The translations under genes and the position numbers were made by a program. Below the pieces are notes generated by a model. It made no database searches, had not been told where the DNA came from, and worked only from the letters and a program-made list of their open reading frames with translations. DNA of 64,000 nucleotides, from contig CATNEN010000038.1 in assembly GCA_950097015.1 (NCBI GenBank), forward strand, positions 20,248,001 to 20,312,000. The letters are read 5' to 3'. This document shows positions 1-13,000 of the stretch, in pieces (position 1 is the stretch's first letter; each line of letters starts with the position of its first letter). The stretch is from Macrostomum hystrix. Taxonomy: Eukaryota; Platyhelminthes; Macrostomidae.

Positions 1-3000
1 CTGTCATCTCTGTGACTGCCTGTCTGTGACTGCCTGTCATCTCTGTGACTGCCTGTCATGTCTGTGACTGCCTGTCATGTCTGTGACTGCCTGTCATGTC
101 TGTGACTGCCTGTCATGTCTGTGACTTCCTGTCATGTCTGTGACTGCCTGTCATTTCTGTGACTGCCTGTCATCTCTGTGACTGCCTGTCATGTCTGTGA
201 CTGCCTGTCATGTCTGTGACTGCCTGTCATGCCTGTGACTGCCTGTCATGTCTGTGACTGCCTGTCATGTCTGTGACTGCCTGTCATCTCTGTGACTGCC
301 TGTCATCTCTGTGACTGCCTGTCATGTCTGTGACTGCCTGTCATCTCTGTGACTGCCTGTCATCTCTGTGACTGCCTGTCATGTCTGTGACTGCCTGTCA
401 TGTCTGTGACTGCCTGTCATGTCTGTGACTGCCTGTCATCTCTGTGACTGCCTGTCATTTCTGTGACTGCCTGTCATTTCTGTGACTGCCTGTCATCTCT
501 GTGACTGCCTGTCTGTGACTGCCTGTCATCTCTGTGACTGCCTGTCATTTCTGTGACTGCCTGTCATTTCTGTGACTGCCTGTCATGTCTGTGACTGCCT
601 GTCATTTCTGTGACTGCCTGTCATGTCTGTGACTGCCTGTCATCTCTGTGACTGCCTGTCATGTCTGTGACTGCCTGTCATGTCTGTGACTGCCTGTCAT
701 TTCTGTGACGTGCCTGTCATCTCTGTGACTGCCTGTCATGTCTGTGACTGCCTGTCATTTCTGTGACTGCCTGTCATCTCTGTGACTGCCTGTCATACCT
801 GTGACTGCCTGTCTGTGACTGCCTGTCTGTGACTGCCTGTCATCTCTGTGACTGCCTGTCATGTCTGTGACTGCCTGTCATCTCTGTGACTGCCTGTCTG
901 TGACTGCCTGTCATCTCTGTGACTGCCTGTCATGTCTGTGACTGCCTGTCATGTCTGTGACTGCCTGTCATGTCTGTGACTGCCTGTCATGTCTGTGACT
1001 TCCTGTCATGTCTGTGACTGCCTGTCATTTCTGTGACTGCCTGTCATCTCTGTGACTGCCTGTCATGTCTGTGACTGCCTGTCATGTCTGTGACTGCCTG
1101 TCATGCCTGTGACTGCCTGTCATGTCTGTGACTGCCTGTCATGTCTGTGACTGCCTGTCATCTCTGTGACTGCCTGTCATCTCTGTGACTGCCTGTCATG
1201 TCTGTGACTGCCTGTCATCTCTGTGACTGCCTGTCATCTCTGTGACTGCCTGTCATGTCTGTGACTGCCTGTCATGTCTGTGACTGCCTGTCATGTCTGT
1301 GACTGCCTGTCATCTCTGTGACTGCCTGTCATTTCTGTGACTGCCTGTCATTTCTGTGACTGCCTGTCATCTCTGTGACTGCCTGTCTGTGACTGCCTGT
1401 CATCTCTGTGACTGCCTGTCATTTCTGTGACTGCCTGTCATTTCTGTGACTGCCTGTCATGTCTGTGACTGCCTGTCATTTCTGTGACGTGCCTGTCATC
1501 TCTGTGACTGCCTGTCATTTCTGTGACTGCCTGTCATCTCTGTGACTGCCTGTCATACCTGTGACTGCCTGTCTGTGACTGCCTGTCTGTGACTGCCTGT
1601 CATCTCTGTGACTGCCTGTCATGTCTGTGACTGCCTGTCATCTCTGTGACTGCCTGTCTGTGACTGCCTGTCATCTCTGTGACTGCCTGTCATGTCTGTG
1701 ACTGCCTGTCATGTCTGTGACTGCCTGTCATGTCTGTGACTGCCTGTCATGTCTGTGACTGCCTGTCATCTCTGTGACTGCCTGTCATGTCTGTAACTGC
1801 CTGTCATGTCTGTGACTGCCTGTCATGTCTGTGACTGCCTGTCATGTCTGTGACTGCCTGTCATGTCTGTGACTGCCTGTCATTTCTGTGACTGCCTGTC
1901 ATCTCTGTGACTGCCTGTCATTTCTGTGACTGCCTGTCATCTCTGTGACTGCCTGTCATGTCTGTGACTGCCTGTCATGTCTGTGACTGCCTGTCATGTC
2001 TGTGACTGCCTGTCATGTCTGTGACTGCCTGTCATCTCTGTGACTGCCTGTCATGTCTGTGACTGCCTGTCATCTCTGTGACTGCCTGTCATTTCTGTGA
2101 CTGCCTGTCATCTCTGTGACTGCCTGTCATGTCTGTGACTGCCTGTCATCTCTGTGACTGCCTGTCATGTCTGTGACTGCCTGTCATGTCTGTGACTGCC
2201 TGTCATGTCTGTGACTGCCTGTCATGTCTGTGACTGCCTGTCATCTCTGTGACTGCCTGTCATGTCTGTGACTGCCTGTCATGTCTGTGACTGCCTGTCA
2301 TCTCTGTGACTGCCTGTCATCTCTGTGACTGCCTGTCATCTCTGTGACTGCCTGTCATGCCTGTGACTGCCTGTCTGTGACTGCCTGTCTGTGACTTCCT
2401 GCCTGTGATGTCTGTGACTGCCTGTCTGTGACTGCCTGTCTGTGACTGCCTGTCATGTCTGTGACTGCCTGTCTGTGACTGCCTGTCATGTCTGTGACTG
2501 CCTGTCATCTCTGTGACTGCCTGTCATCTCTGTGACTGCCTGTCATCTCTGTGACTGCCTGTCATGCCTGTGACTGCCTGTCTGTGACTGCCTGTCTGTG
2601 ACTTCCTGCCTGTCATGTCTGTGACTGCCTGTCTGTGACTGCCTGTCTGTGACTGCCTGTCATGTCTGTGACTGCCTGTCTGTGACTTCCTGCCTGTCAT
2701 GTCTGTGACTGCCTGTCTGTGACTGCCTGTCTGTGACTGCCTGTCATTTCTGTGACTGCCTGTCATGTCTGTGACTGCCTGTCATCTCTGTGACTGCCTG
2801 TCATGTCTGTGACTGCCTGTCATGTCTGTGACTGCCTGTCATGTCTGTGACTGCCTGTCATGTCTGTGACTGCCTGTCATGTCTGTGACTGCCTGTCATG
2901 TCTGTGACTGCCTGTCGTGTCTGTGACTGCCTGTCATGTCTGTGACTGCCTGTCATGTCTGTGACTGCCTGTCGTGTCTGTGACTGCCTGTCATGTCTGT

Positions 3001-3028
3001 GACTGCCTGTCATGTCTGTGACTGAGTC
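1..3028. repeat. 19-bp minisatellite array (runs off left edge)
   Basis: Tandem array of about 160 copies of a 19-bp unit (ctgtcatgtctgtgactgc), with variants catctc, catttc and catgcc, and shortened units that lack the 'catgt' part. Rare variants recur together. A 'gacttcc' unit at 121 and at 995, and a 'tcatgcc' unit at 227 and 1101, are both offset by 874 bp (46 units). A 'tcatacc' unit at 793 and 1553 is offset by 760 bp (40 units). So blocks of roughly 0.75-0.9 kb were themselves duplicated. The array lies directly upstream of the first visible release-factor exon and probably within that gene's intron. Confidence 0.97.
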
Positions 3029-3078
3029 TGTCTGTGGCTGAGCCTGTCTATGAACCATCCTCCAACTCACGCACCCAG

Positions 3079-5770
3079 GCCACTGCCCTCCGACTGTCCT
3101 GTACTGTTAGAAGTGAAGCCGGGCGTCGGCGGCGTCGAAGCGATGCTGTTCGCCGCAGAACTGTTCGACTTGTACGTTGCCTACGCTGCTTATCGGGGTT
3201 GGAGCTGTGCCGTTGTGGAAGATTCCCGGGTTGAGCTGGGCGGACTGCGCAGCGGCACTTTAGAGGTGAGCTGCAATCTTGCCTTGTGTCTAGCATAAGA
3301 CCCTCTGTTAAACAAGTTTGTGTTCTATAGATCTATTGGCATATAAAATCGTGTTCTCTACATCAATCAGATTAGCAAATGGAATCTTGTTCCGTTGATC
3401 TATTAGATTAGCAGTTAGAATCATGTTCCGTAGATCTATTAGATTAGCATATGTAATCATGTTCCGTAGATCTATTAGATCAGCATATGTAATCATGTTC
3501 CGTAGATCTATTAGATTAGAATATGTAATCATGTTCCGTAGATCTATTAGATCAGCATATGTAATCATGTTCCGTAGATCTATTAGATTAGAATATGTAA
3601 TCATGTTCCGTAGATCTATTAGATTAGAATATGTAATATTGTTCCGTAGATCTACTAGATTAGCATATGTAATATTGTTCCGTAGATCTATTAGATTAGC
3701 ATATGTAATCATGTTCCGTAGATCTATTAGATTAGCATATGTAATCATGTTCCGTAGATCTATTAGATTAGCATGTCTAATCTTGTTACGCATGTTTATG
3801 CCTCTTTAATCCATTCTCCAGATCAGCAACGGCGAGGACATCTTCGAGGAGCTAAAGCACGAGACTGGGGCCCATCGGGTCCAGCGGGTGCCGCTAACTG
3901 GCGACGTGATTCACACCAGCACCGCCACAGTGTTTGTCATGCCAAAACCTGACGATTTGATTAACAACTTCCAACTAAATTCGGCAGATATTGAGACTCA
4001 GGTGTGAAATTTTCTCTAAGTTTGTTTTCAAGGATTCCCCCCTGCCTAAATTATGATTCTAACTTCACGCCTCCCTGTTGGAAGTCCTTTCGGGATTGAG
4101 TCATAATGCAACGACAATTAGAATTTCAACGAGCTGTAAAATAGCTATCAGCGTTAGTTGCGGCAGACCTCCCTCCCGTTCTTAGACTGAACAGCGATAC
4201 ACTGTAAATTTATGCGTCGCATTGCAGTGATTAGAGAGTCGGACTCATGACTTGAAGGTCGGGGGTTCGATTCCGGACTCCAGTGCTTTAATGTGTTTTT
4301 ACACATTTTCGGGCTTATAAGTTTCTTTGCATCAAACCCTTACTACCTCGTATAATTATTGTATTAAGTTCTTCTTGTGGAGAGTTTATTCGACTGACTT
4401 TAACACCCTTTCCAGCTTTTTGGGTTGCCCCTAACCTCCGTTCCAATCATAAGTGGGTTGCCCATAACCACCGTTCCAATCCTAAGTGGGTTACCCCTAA
4501 CCTCCGTTCCAATCCTAAGTGGGTTGCCTCTAACCTCCCATTCAATCCTCCGTGGGTTGCCTCTAACCTCCCATTCAATCCTCCGTAGGTTGCCTCTAAC
4601 CTCCCATTCAATCCTCCGTGGGTTGCCTCTAACCTCCCATTCAATCCTCCGTGGGTTGCCCTAACCTCCCATTCAATCCTCCGTGGGTTGCCTCTAACCT
4701 CCCATTCAATCCTCCGTGGGTTGCCCTAACCTCCCATTCAATCCTCCGTGGGTTGCCTCTAACCTCCCTTTCAATCCTCCGTGGTTTGCCTCTAACCTCC
4801 CTTTCAATTCTTCGTGGGTTGCCTCTAACCTCCCTTTCAATCCTCCGTGGGTTGCCTCTAACCTCCCTTTAAATTCTTCGTGGGTTGCCTCTAACCTCCC
4901 TTTCAATTCTTCGTGGGTTGCCCCTAACCTGCCAATTATTCAGTTACCCCCCAGCTGTTAAATTGGTACCAGCATTAGCTGCTACCTAATGGCTGCAGCT
5001 GTGCTGTCAGCTGCACATGTGGCCTAATTTGGGCAGGTGTAATCAATTATTATTAATATTATTAATGCAGTGCGTAAAGTCTGACTATTTTATGTATTTT
5101 GTATGTATTATGTATTATGTATTATGTATCTTTATTTTAAACGGCCTTTAAAGGAGACTGGTGCGGTTCGGAATTCAAAACCCGGAAAAACATTATTGTG
5201 GACCAAAAAACACATTTCAGGTATTCAGATCATCCGGGCCCGGCGGTCAGGGTGTTAACAAGCACAATTCGGCAGTGAGACTGGTGCACAAACCCACCGG
5301 CATTCGTGTGGAATGCCAAGCGGAGCGCACCCAGCACCAGAATCTCATACTGGCTAATCGACAGTTGCGCGAGAAAGTTTTGCGCCAAAAACTGGAGGCC
5401 CTAGCCGACGAAGAACGAGCGGCCCGAGTTGTTCAGGTGAGTCATTTTAATACTTAATTTAATTTAATTCAATTTAATTTACTACTTGCAGCAGTAGTAA
5501 GCGTTTTTTTCTCCTAATTGGAACTAAAAAGTTGCTGAAGCTACATTTAGAAATTCTAATATTCCAGAGCCAACGCGATCGATCGGATCGGATTCGAACC
5601 TACAACTACCAGCAGGGTCGCGTCACTGATCATCGCGCCCGACTGTCCATATCCGGCGATGTTCGCGCGTTCCTAGCCCAGCCCGGTCCTCAGCTTAGTG
5701 GCATTATTGAGGCGCTGCGCGAGCGCGAACAGATTGCCCAGCTGGAGCGGGTTCTGCAGCAGGACAGCTC

Positions 5771-5804
<34 letters not shown>

Positions 5805-5906
5805 AACAATGCTAACAATAATGTTGTTGATGCGAAAATCGTTCAAAAGCAAGGGCGTGCACTCGAGCAAAACATCTCCGATGTCAGAGAGAACTCTGCC
5901 GCATAA
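3079..5906 (+). CDS. MTRF1L: mitochondrial peptide chain release factor 1-like (partial, 5' exons outside window)
   Basis: Class I release factor that hydrolyses peptidyl-tRNA at stop codons, expected in mitochondria. Four exons are visible: 3079-3265, 3822-4001, 5221-5436 and 5568-5906 (stop TAA). All junctions are GT/AG and keep frame. Exon 1 has the domain start ([17 protein letters not shown]); exon 2 has the HRVQRVP strand; exon 3 has the catalytic GGQ at 5242-5250 within [18 protein letters not shown]; exon 4 has [16 protein letters not shown], the usual RF1 segment after GGQ. The N-terminal codon-recognition region is not visible, so its exons must lie upstream of, or beyond, the 3-kb satellite. 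The C-terminus carries a poly-Ala tract from (GCT)n at about 5772-5805 followed by an Asn-rich stretch, not typical of the family. A poly(A) signal AATAAA lies at 5998-6003. MTRF1L versus MTRF1 cannot be decided without the N-terminus. Introns hold satellites at 3321-3795 and 4415-4940 and a split SINE. Confidence 0.9.
3321..3795. repeat. 36-bp minisatellite in release-factor intron
   Basis: About 13 copies of a 36-bp unit that contains tgttccgtagatctattaga and a variable agcatatgtaat segment. It fills most of the 3266-3821 intron and ends about 27 bp before the next acceptor. The unit length is a multiple of three and has no stops in some frames, so spurious ORFs run along both strands. Confidence 0.95.
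4220..4300 (+). mobile_element. tRNA-derived SINE, 5' half (interrupted copy)
   Basis: The tRNA-like head has an intact Pol III B box (ggttcgattcc) and the sequence gactcatgacttgaaggtcg, matching fuller copies at 9961 (+), 23930 (-) and 53525 (-). The A-box region is degraded. The matching 3' half is found at about 4945-5072, after a minisatellite. Confidence 0.75.
4415..4940. repeat. 33-bp minisatellite splitting a SINE
   Basis: About 16 copies of a 33-bp unit with core gggttgcctctaacctccca and a catt/ctttcaatcctccgt tail. Some copies lack one or two bases, so reading frames shift. It lies between the 5' and 3' halves of one SINE copy inside the release-factor intron 4002-5220. Confidence 0.95.
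4945..5072 (+). mobile_element. tRNA-derived SINE, 3' half
   Basis: Matches the SINE body: cccagctgttaaattggtac, cagcattagctg, the gctgtgctgtcagctgcaca block, then 'aatttgggcaggtgtaatcaattatta' type tail with an ATT/TTA-rich end. It continues the copy whose head is at 4220-4300. Confidence 0.75.
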
Positions 5907-7002
5907 AAATATGTTTTTTGCAGTTCCGTGTACTTTTGTGTAGTTTTTGCTCTAGAGCTGCCTGCCTACTTTGTCTACCAGTGAATTTTGTAAGTAAAAT
6001 AAACGAATAATCTGTGAAAGAAAACGCTTTGAGATTATACTAAAATTAGATTGTGTATTAAAAATTTTTTAAGTTTTTTTTATTTAATCAACTTATGACA
6101 GAATAATCCAAGTATAGAATTAGAAGCTATTATTCTACCCTAGACGCAGTTTCTGTATAAATTGAGAGATAAAAAACTGAAAAATTATATGTTCAGAATA
6201 TTAGATTCAAAATAGCTGGATTTCTTGTACATAAACAAATATTCATCGTCTTGAAAATACACCAAGCAAGTACATTAGTAGTGCATATATAACAGACATG
6301 AAAGATAAAAGACAAAAAACATATAAAACGCATTTTTACAATAAGCAGTGGATATTTTAGCGCAGGCAAGCAGCCTGTTAAGCCAATTCTTGAATTGTAT
6401 TATAACGACATATAACGTGCTAACAAACAATACGTTTGTCTATGCGTGCTTTAAATGTGCGTGCGTGTCGCCATCTTGATCATGAATTTTAATAAAATTA
6501 ATAAAAAAGCTGAAAGTATAATATAAACCATTCATATCCGAACGTAGTGATGAAATAATTAAGTACTTATTAAGAATTGAGAGCTAATTTAAAAGCAAAA
6601 CAATCAAAGAATATTGCATTTCAAGCAATAGTATTGCTTACTGAATGCCTCTAAAGTTATGAACGGTCTACTCGTTTATAAGTCGTCATTCATTCTATGA
6701 AATAATACTCGCAAATTCAAATCTCAAACGTGCACGAATTTTTTAATAAAGACACTGAAGTTGCTTTAACCGTCTCGATATCTTGTGTTGCTCGTGTCGT
6801 GTTCTTGTTTTGTTGGTTGTGCAATCGCTTAATACTAGTTTAAATAGTCAATTCTTGCATAATCAATCTTACATACGCTGTTGGTAGTTCAATTTTTATC
6901 ACTGCTCTTTGTTCCTGTGTTAGCTACTAATACTGTGTTAGCTACACTCTATAGGACTAGGCTAGCAAAACGAGCTTAGCTAGACCTATCGTTTGGTTAA
7001 GC
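5907..7002. other. Intergenic AT-rich spacer between release factor and SCAI
   Basis: Apart from the AATAAA at 5998-6003 for the upstream gene, I see no gene, satellite or recognisable element here. It should contain the SCAI promoter and 5' UTR. Confidence 0.6.
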
Positions 7003-10000
7003 ATGGATGATGAAACTATAGTTGAGGAATACTTTCGCCTCAAAGAAAAGTCGAACGAAAAGTTTCTTCAGATCGGGTAAGACGAAGAATATTATTTTTC
7101 TGCATTTAGATTTTCAGCTGAAGACAACATACATGGCTAAAGTAAACTTATATCCCAGAGCCACATGTAAAGACAAAAAACAGCTTAATTTCTAATACAT
7201 ATAAAACGAGTTAAATAGTCAACATCTTTTTTATTTTTTAAACCAAATATGTTGTATGGACAAGTTTAGAATTAGTATGATGGCTATGGCATAGCCTATA
7301 GGCCCTCTAGAATCCCACTGGGAACCAACTTAACCATTTTAATTTGTAAGGTCAGTGTTTAAATGATTCTGATAGTGATACTAATTCCAATAGTTTTACA
7401 AACAAAATTTATACTTATTGGCCTATTGTCAATAATTAGTAGTATTGATATGAATTTGACTAATATTTGCTATCTCTGCCAGGTCAAAGTTGGTGCAAAG
7501 GCTAGTTTTGGATTATTTTTCACATATTTTACGCCAATTTCACCAACTTTGTGCAATATTTCTCTTAAAGTTTTAAATCTATTTTTCACACATTTACACC
7601 AAATTTTCACTTTGTTTGTTATTAATATTATTTATGGCAAGTAAAATGAAACTAAATACTCATCTGTGCAGCATGCACTATAGCATGTGTAACAAAGTGT
7701 GCCTATGCTCTCCCTCTGTATAAGCAACAGCTGTGGCAGAATTCTGAAAGCTTTACCTTGCCCATTGCCTAAAACAAAAGTGTTGGGATATAACTTTAGT
7801 TTGTAGGCCTAATAAATGTACTAAATAAAACTGAATGCATTCATGGTGATAGATTTGTACATCCATTAAATTTAGTATTTTATTATTCAAAACAAAGCAA
7901 TAAATTAAAAGTTTTTGTTTTATGTTAGGTATGCAAGAAAAAGTTATGTTTTGATTAAACTTCTAAATAATTTTATGTTAAATTCAGTTTAATGGCCACA
8001 ATTGCTAATAAGAAAAGTCACATAAATGATGGTCTGGTTCTCTCAAGTGATTGTAGGTAGAAAACGGGCCATTCTTCAATGAGGCCCTTCCCCATAGTTA
8101 AAAATATTTGCTATAATTAAAAATCAAGTTTTTTCTAGGAAATGTTAGTGAGCCACCCATAAAATGAGTCCAATTTTCAACAATTGCCTGACAAAAGTAG
8201 TTAAAAACCTGCAAATTAAAATTTTGATTTTAACCATTTTGGTCTGAATCTGTTAAAGTCAAAAAAATTGTAACAAATTCTTAGATTTTTGTGCTAATTT
8301 TGGTTGGTTGATTGGCTGTTAAATATTTGAGTTGATTTCTAGCAGGATATGTACCTATGTTGTCATGGGTATATATAGATAAATTTACAGTATTGGTGCA
8401 GTGTGAACAAAATTCATATTAATTTTAGTTGCCAATTTTGACAAACTGCTGTATAATAAGTTGGCCATTATTGGCTTGGATAAGTAGCATGATTGGCATG
8501 AGTAAGCACAGGGATTAGTGATCATAGATAAGCACTGCCTTAGAAAATGATATTGGTGAAATAATATAAACAATAATTAAACATTTAAGTTCATGTTTTA
8601 TGTTAGCTGTCTTGAAGAAACTTCACTGTTGCAATAAATATAAAAGGAATTTTTTTCAATTTAATTTTTTATATTACTATTTATTTTAATAGTAAAGTTA
8701 GGCTTTTATAGTTTCAGAAATTTCAATGCTAATTACCTTAATGATGCATTGTATATTCTGTTTTTATACTTTCTCCAACATATGATGGATTAACTGTATT
8801 TTAATGCATAGTGCAAATATTGAGACTAAAATATTTCTTGTAACGCCTGCTAGGAACCTGCCAAGAAGTGGCTATCGAAAATGGCAGCCCTACTTTGATC
8901 GCGCCTTCGCTGTATTCACCGAGCTTTGGCGCTTCCAACAGCAGCACAGGGAGATTCTTAGCGACCAACAGGTGTTGAAGCGGCATCACATTGGCGAGAT
9001 TGCGTCCAAGATTGGACAGTTGTACTATCAGTACTACCTGAGAACTAGCAATACAGCATATTTGACCGAGACCTACTGCTTCTATTATGCTATTCGTTGT
9101 CGAGGCTACTACAACAATGCTAAAGCAGAGAAGCGGTAAATACTTCTACCTTTGTTAGTGTGGTAGATAAAGTGGGTGTAAAGCACATAGGCCTAACTCC
9201 TCCTTCGGAGGAAATCTGATATGAAGAAATATATTTTCAGCAATCTATCTACGCCGGAACTCTGAGATAAGCATGATGTCATGAAAGCATCCCTTATTGA
9301 AATCTCCCTACACCCCCTCAGACCCGACTACATGGTGAAGAAGCTGCGCTATCTATGCCGCTTCATCCTCGTCTGCCTAGTGCTTGAGAATGGCAAGCTG
9401 GCCTCCGAGCTCATGCAGGACCTCAGCCGCGACATCGCCGACTACGAGGCCACTTATCAGCCGTTCGACGCCGCCTGGTGGGCTCGAGTCGCCGACGAAA
9501 TACGGGCCATGCTGCGGGCCTCGCAACCATTGGGCCTGCTGGACTCTGACGGTCGGCAGCTGTTTCTAAAGCGTCGCCTATCGCCGGACACTAATCCGCC
9601 GCTGGCTGATTTTCTGGCTCTGCGCTCGGCTGCGCCAATGTCAGCGCCTTTGCGTCTGGCCGACGTCCTGATTGTCGGCGGCTGCGCTGACCAAGCCAAA
9701 TTCAGCGAACTGTCCGTTGACATGCTGCGAATGTCGCTTGCGCTGGAGAGACAGCCGCCTGTCAGACCCGACCCTGCTGGTCTCGGCGACAATCCCGGAT
9801 CGCGACAGGTAAGAATGTCTGTTCTGTAAAACTAATACTAGGTCTAGTGTAGTTATACCTGTTTTAGTGTAGGTAAACCTGTATTAGTGTAGAGGTTTGT
9901 GTTCTAGTGTTGGGATGCCTGGTTAGATACTAGGCTATACTACGCTCGTATCTCTAGGTTATTAGAGGTTGTAGCCTTGTGGTTAGCGCGGCGGACTCAC

Positions 10001-13000
10001 GACTTGAAGGTCGGGGGTTCGATTCCTGACTCCAGTGCAAAAATTTGTGTCTTATCAAGACACTTGACTCTGCACTGCTTCAGTTCACCCAGCTGTTTAA
10101 TGGGTACCAGCATTAGCTGGGAATTGAGTGTGGGTGTGGCGTCCTCCCAGTCCATGGACTGAACCGCCGTATGTAGCCTTCAAATTCGCCACACAAAATC
10201 TGCTACTGTGCTGTGCTGTTGGATATATACTATACTGCATCTGACCCAATTGGGTAAGGTGTAATCAATTATTACTTGTATTATTAACCTGTTATACTGC
10301 AAAGTTTCAGTTTAAAGACACCTGTTCTAATGTGCTATCTATCTATACTATGCTATGATCTCTAATCTTTGTGTCTCGCGAATCTATCAGGGCGCCCACA
10401 GTCCGGAGCCGGGCGTGTCAGAGTCGCAGAATCCGCACAAGTACCTGCTCTACCGGCCCAGCCTAGCCGAGATCATCTTCTCTCTGAATTCAACTTTCAA
10501 TGATCTGCCAGATGATGGCGTTGTGCTGGTGTACTTTAGCGCTGACGGACGGCGCTGTCCGCAGCGCGGAAAAAAAGAGGACTGTAGGTCGATCGCCTTG
10601 TGTTGAAATATTTCTATAGTTATCGATTTATTTATGTGTTGCGTGTAATTTTACAATCATCTGGAACTCAGAAACTAGCTAAAGGAAATAGTTTATATTT
10701 CTGCTTGTAATTTGATACCTTCCCCGTCATATTTTCGCACCTTTGTTTCCACCTGATGGCTCGATAATTAATTTGCCGTCATTTTGTTACATTTCCTTAG
10801 CAATAGCAGTTGTAATGTGGTCAATAAATAGGCTAGACTCAATTCGCCGAAAACATCATAAGAATGTTTATCAACTTTTCCCCCGTTGCCATAGCAACTG
10901 GTTACAAAGACGGCGGCCTGGCTGTGCAACGGAGCCGGGAATCGGATAGGCCGATCGGAATTAAGCCTAGCGACGGCCGACGGCTGGCAACCGCCGGTGC
11001 TGTTGTCAGGGACAGTCGCTGGTTAGTTACTTATTACTATGTTTCATCTAATTCTTAACCTAACTATTTGTTGCGGCTTTGGCAATATAACTTTGCCAAA
11101 ATTATTTAATTCTTTTTTAGTTTCTATCCGGGCGACATGTACTGTTTCACGCGCAAGCCAATCTTTCTTATTGTGGACTCAGATAATAGCACGGCTTTTA
11201 GGGTGAGTAGCATAATAACTATCCTGCATTGACTAGCCTTAGCTATCCGAATAATTATTGGCATGTAAATCTAAATTCTAATTCGTTATTTTTTTTCAGA
11301 AATTTCCTAATTTATTCAACGAGCCCCTGTGTTGCCTGATGTCGCCTGAGCAAATACCAAGCTCTGTCTGCTCTGGTAAGCATGACTAAGAAATGTTGAT
11401 TGCAATAATTTGATTTTCGTGTAAATTATATTAGTTTTAGATTCTTAATCTAACATTTAGGATTGTGAGAAGGGATTAGTAATAGGTCCATAATTTGACT
11501 CTGCGATTCTAAGAAAAGATAAGTGACAGTTCTATGATCATACACTTGGGATTCTAGGAAAGGATTAGTGGCACATTTATAATCAGACACTTGGGATTCT
11601 AGGAAAGGATTAGTGGCAGATTTATAATTAGACACTTGGGATTCTAGGAAAGGATTAGTGGCACATTTATAATCAGACACTTGGGATTCTAAGAAAGGAT
11701 AAGTGTCAAATTTATAATCAGACACTTGGGATTCTAAGAAAGGATAAGTGTCAAATTTATAATTAGACACTTGGGATTCTAAGAAAGGATTAGTGGTAGA
11801 TTTATAATTAGACACTTGGGATTCTAGGAAAGGATTAGTGGCAGATTTATAATCAGACACTTGGGATTCTAAGAAAGGATTAGTGGCAGATTTATAATTA
11901 GACACTTGGGATTCTAGGAAAGGATTAGTGGCAGATTTATAATCAGACACTTGGGATTCTAGGAAAGGATTAGTGGCAGATTTATAATTAGACACTTGGG
12001 ATTCTAGGAAAGGATTAGTGGCAGATCGATAATCAGACACTTTAAATTCTTGGAAAGGATGAATGGCAGATCCATAATCAGACACTTGGGATTCTAGGAA
12101 AAGATTCGTGAACAATCAGAAAATCAGACTCTCGGGGTTCTTGGAAAGGATTAGTGACCAATCAGAAATCAGACTCTTGGGGTTCTTGGAAAGGATTAGT
12201 GACCAATCAGACAATCGGGATTCTAGAAATGGATTAGTTGCAGATCCCTGACGGGAAGTTATCCCGAAATGATAAATATTTTATAAGATCTGATATATAA
12301 TTTAGTTATATAGACTAGCTGCGTGTCCCCTTGGAACTCAACCCGCAGACGGTCGTCAAAGCGGCAGTCTGTTCACTCTGTTCCTTCACTGCCCGCTATC
12401 TGGCATGGCTCGCCTATGCGGCGCCGCCTCGGTTCAGCTGCCAGTCTGGGAGCGCGGCCTAATCCTAATGGACCGCTGCCTAGCCGAGGCTGGCCGACTG
12501 CTGCTTCAGCACAAGGAGGTCGACCCCTGCTATCAGCTGTTCTTTCGCGACGATTTCCTGCGAGCCCTGCTGCTTCGATTCCTATTCTGCTGCGCCGCCC
12601 TTCGACTGCACCGCGACTTCCAGCCGCCCCGGTGCTATCCGTCAGCTCACCCGGCACTGCCTGAGGATCTGCTTGATGTGGACTCTGTGCAGGCCAGGGT
12701 GCTCGATCTGGCCGGCCTGTTTGAGGCCAGGGATCTCTTTTGCGAAGCTGGTGAGTGCGACGACTACTATAGTACGGTTGGACTGTAGCTACGTGTGTAG
12801 AATCGAAGCTGGAATCGTTTGCTAGAATCGAAGCAGGAGTTGTAGCTAGAAAAAAGCATATTTTTGTTAGAATCAAAGCAGAATTTTTTGCTAGAATCGA
12901 AACAGGAGTTCAGCTAGAATCGAAGCGGGAGTTGTAGCAGAATTGAAACAGAAACTTTAGTTAGAATCGAAGGAGTTGTAGCAGAATCAAAGCAGGAGTT

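Noticed and set aside
7363-7644. Hydrophobic 93-codon ORF
   Set aside because: Lies in SCAI intron 1; AT-rich composition alone gives the Ile/Leu/Phe bias.
11450-12115. Minus-strand ORF of 221 codons with 15-aa repeats (NPFLESQVSNYKSAT)
   Set aside because: A 45-bp satellite inside SCAI intron 7 on the opposite strand; no family resemblance, and no dibasic sites or signal peptide.
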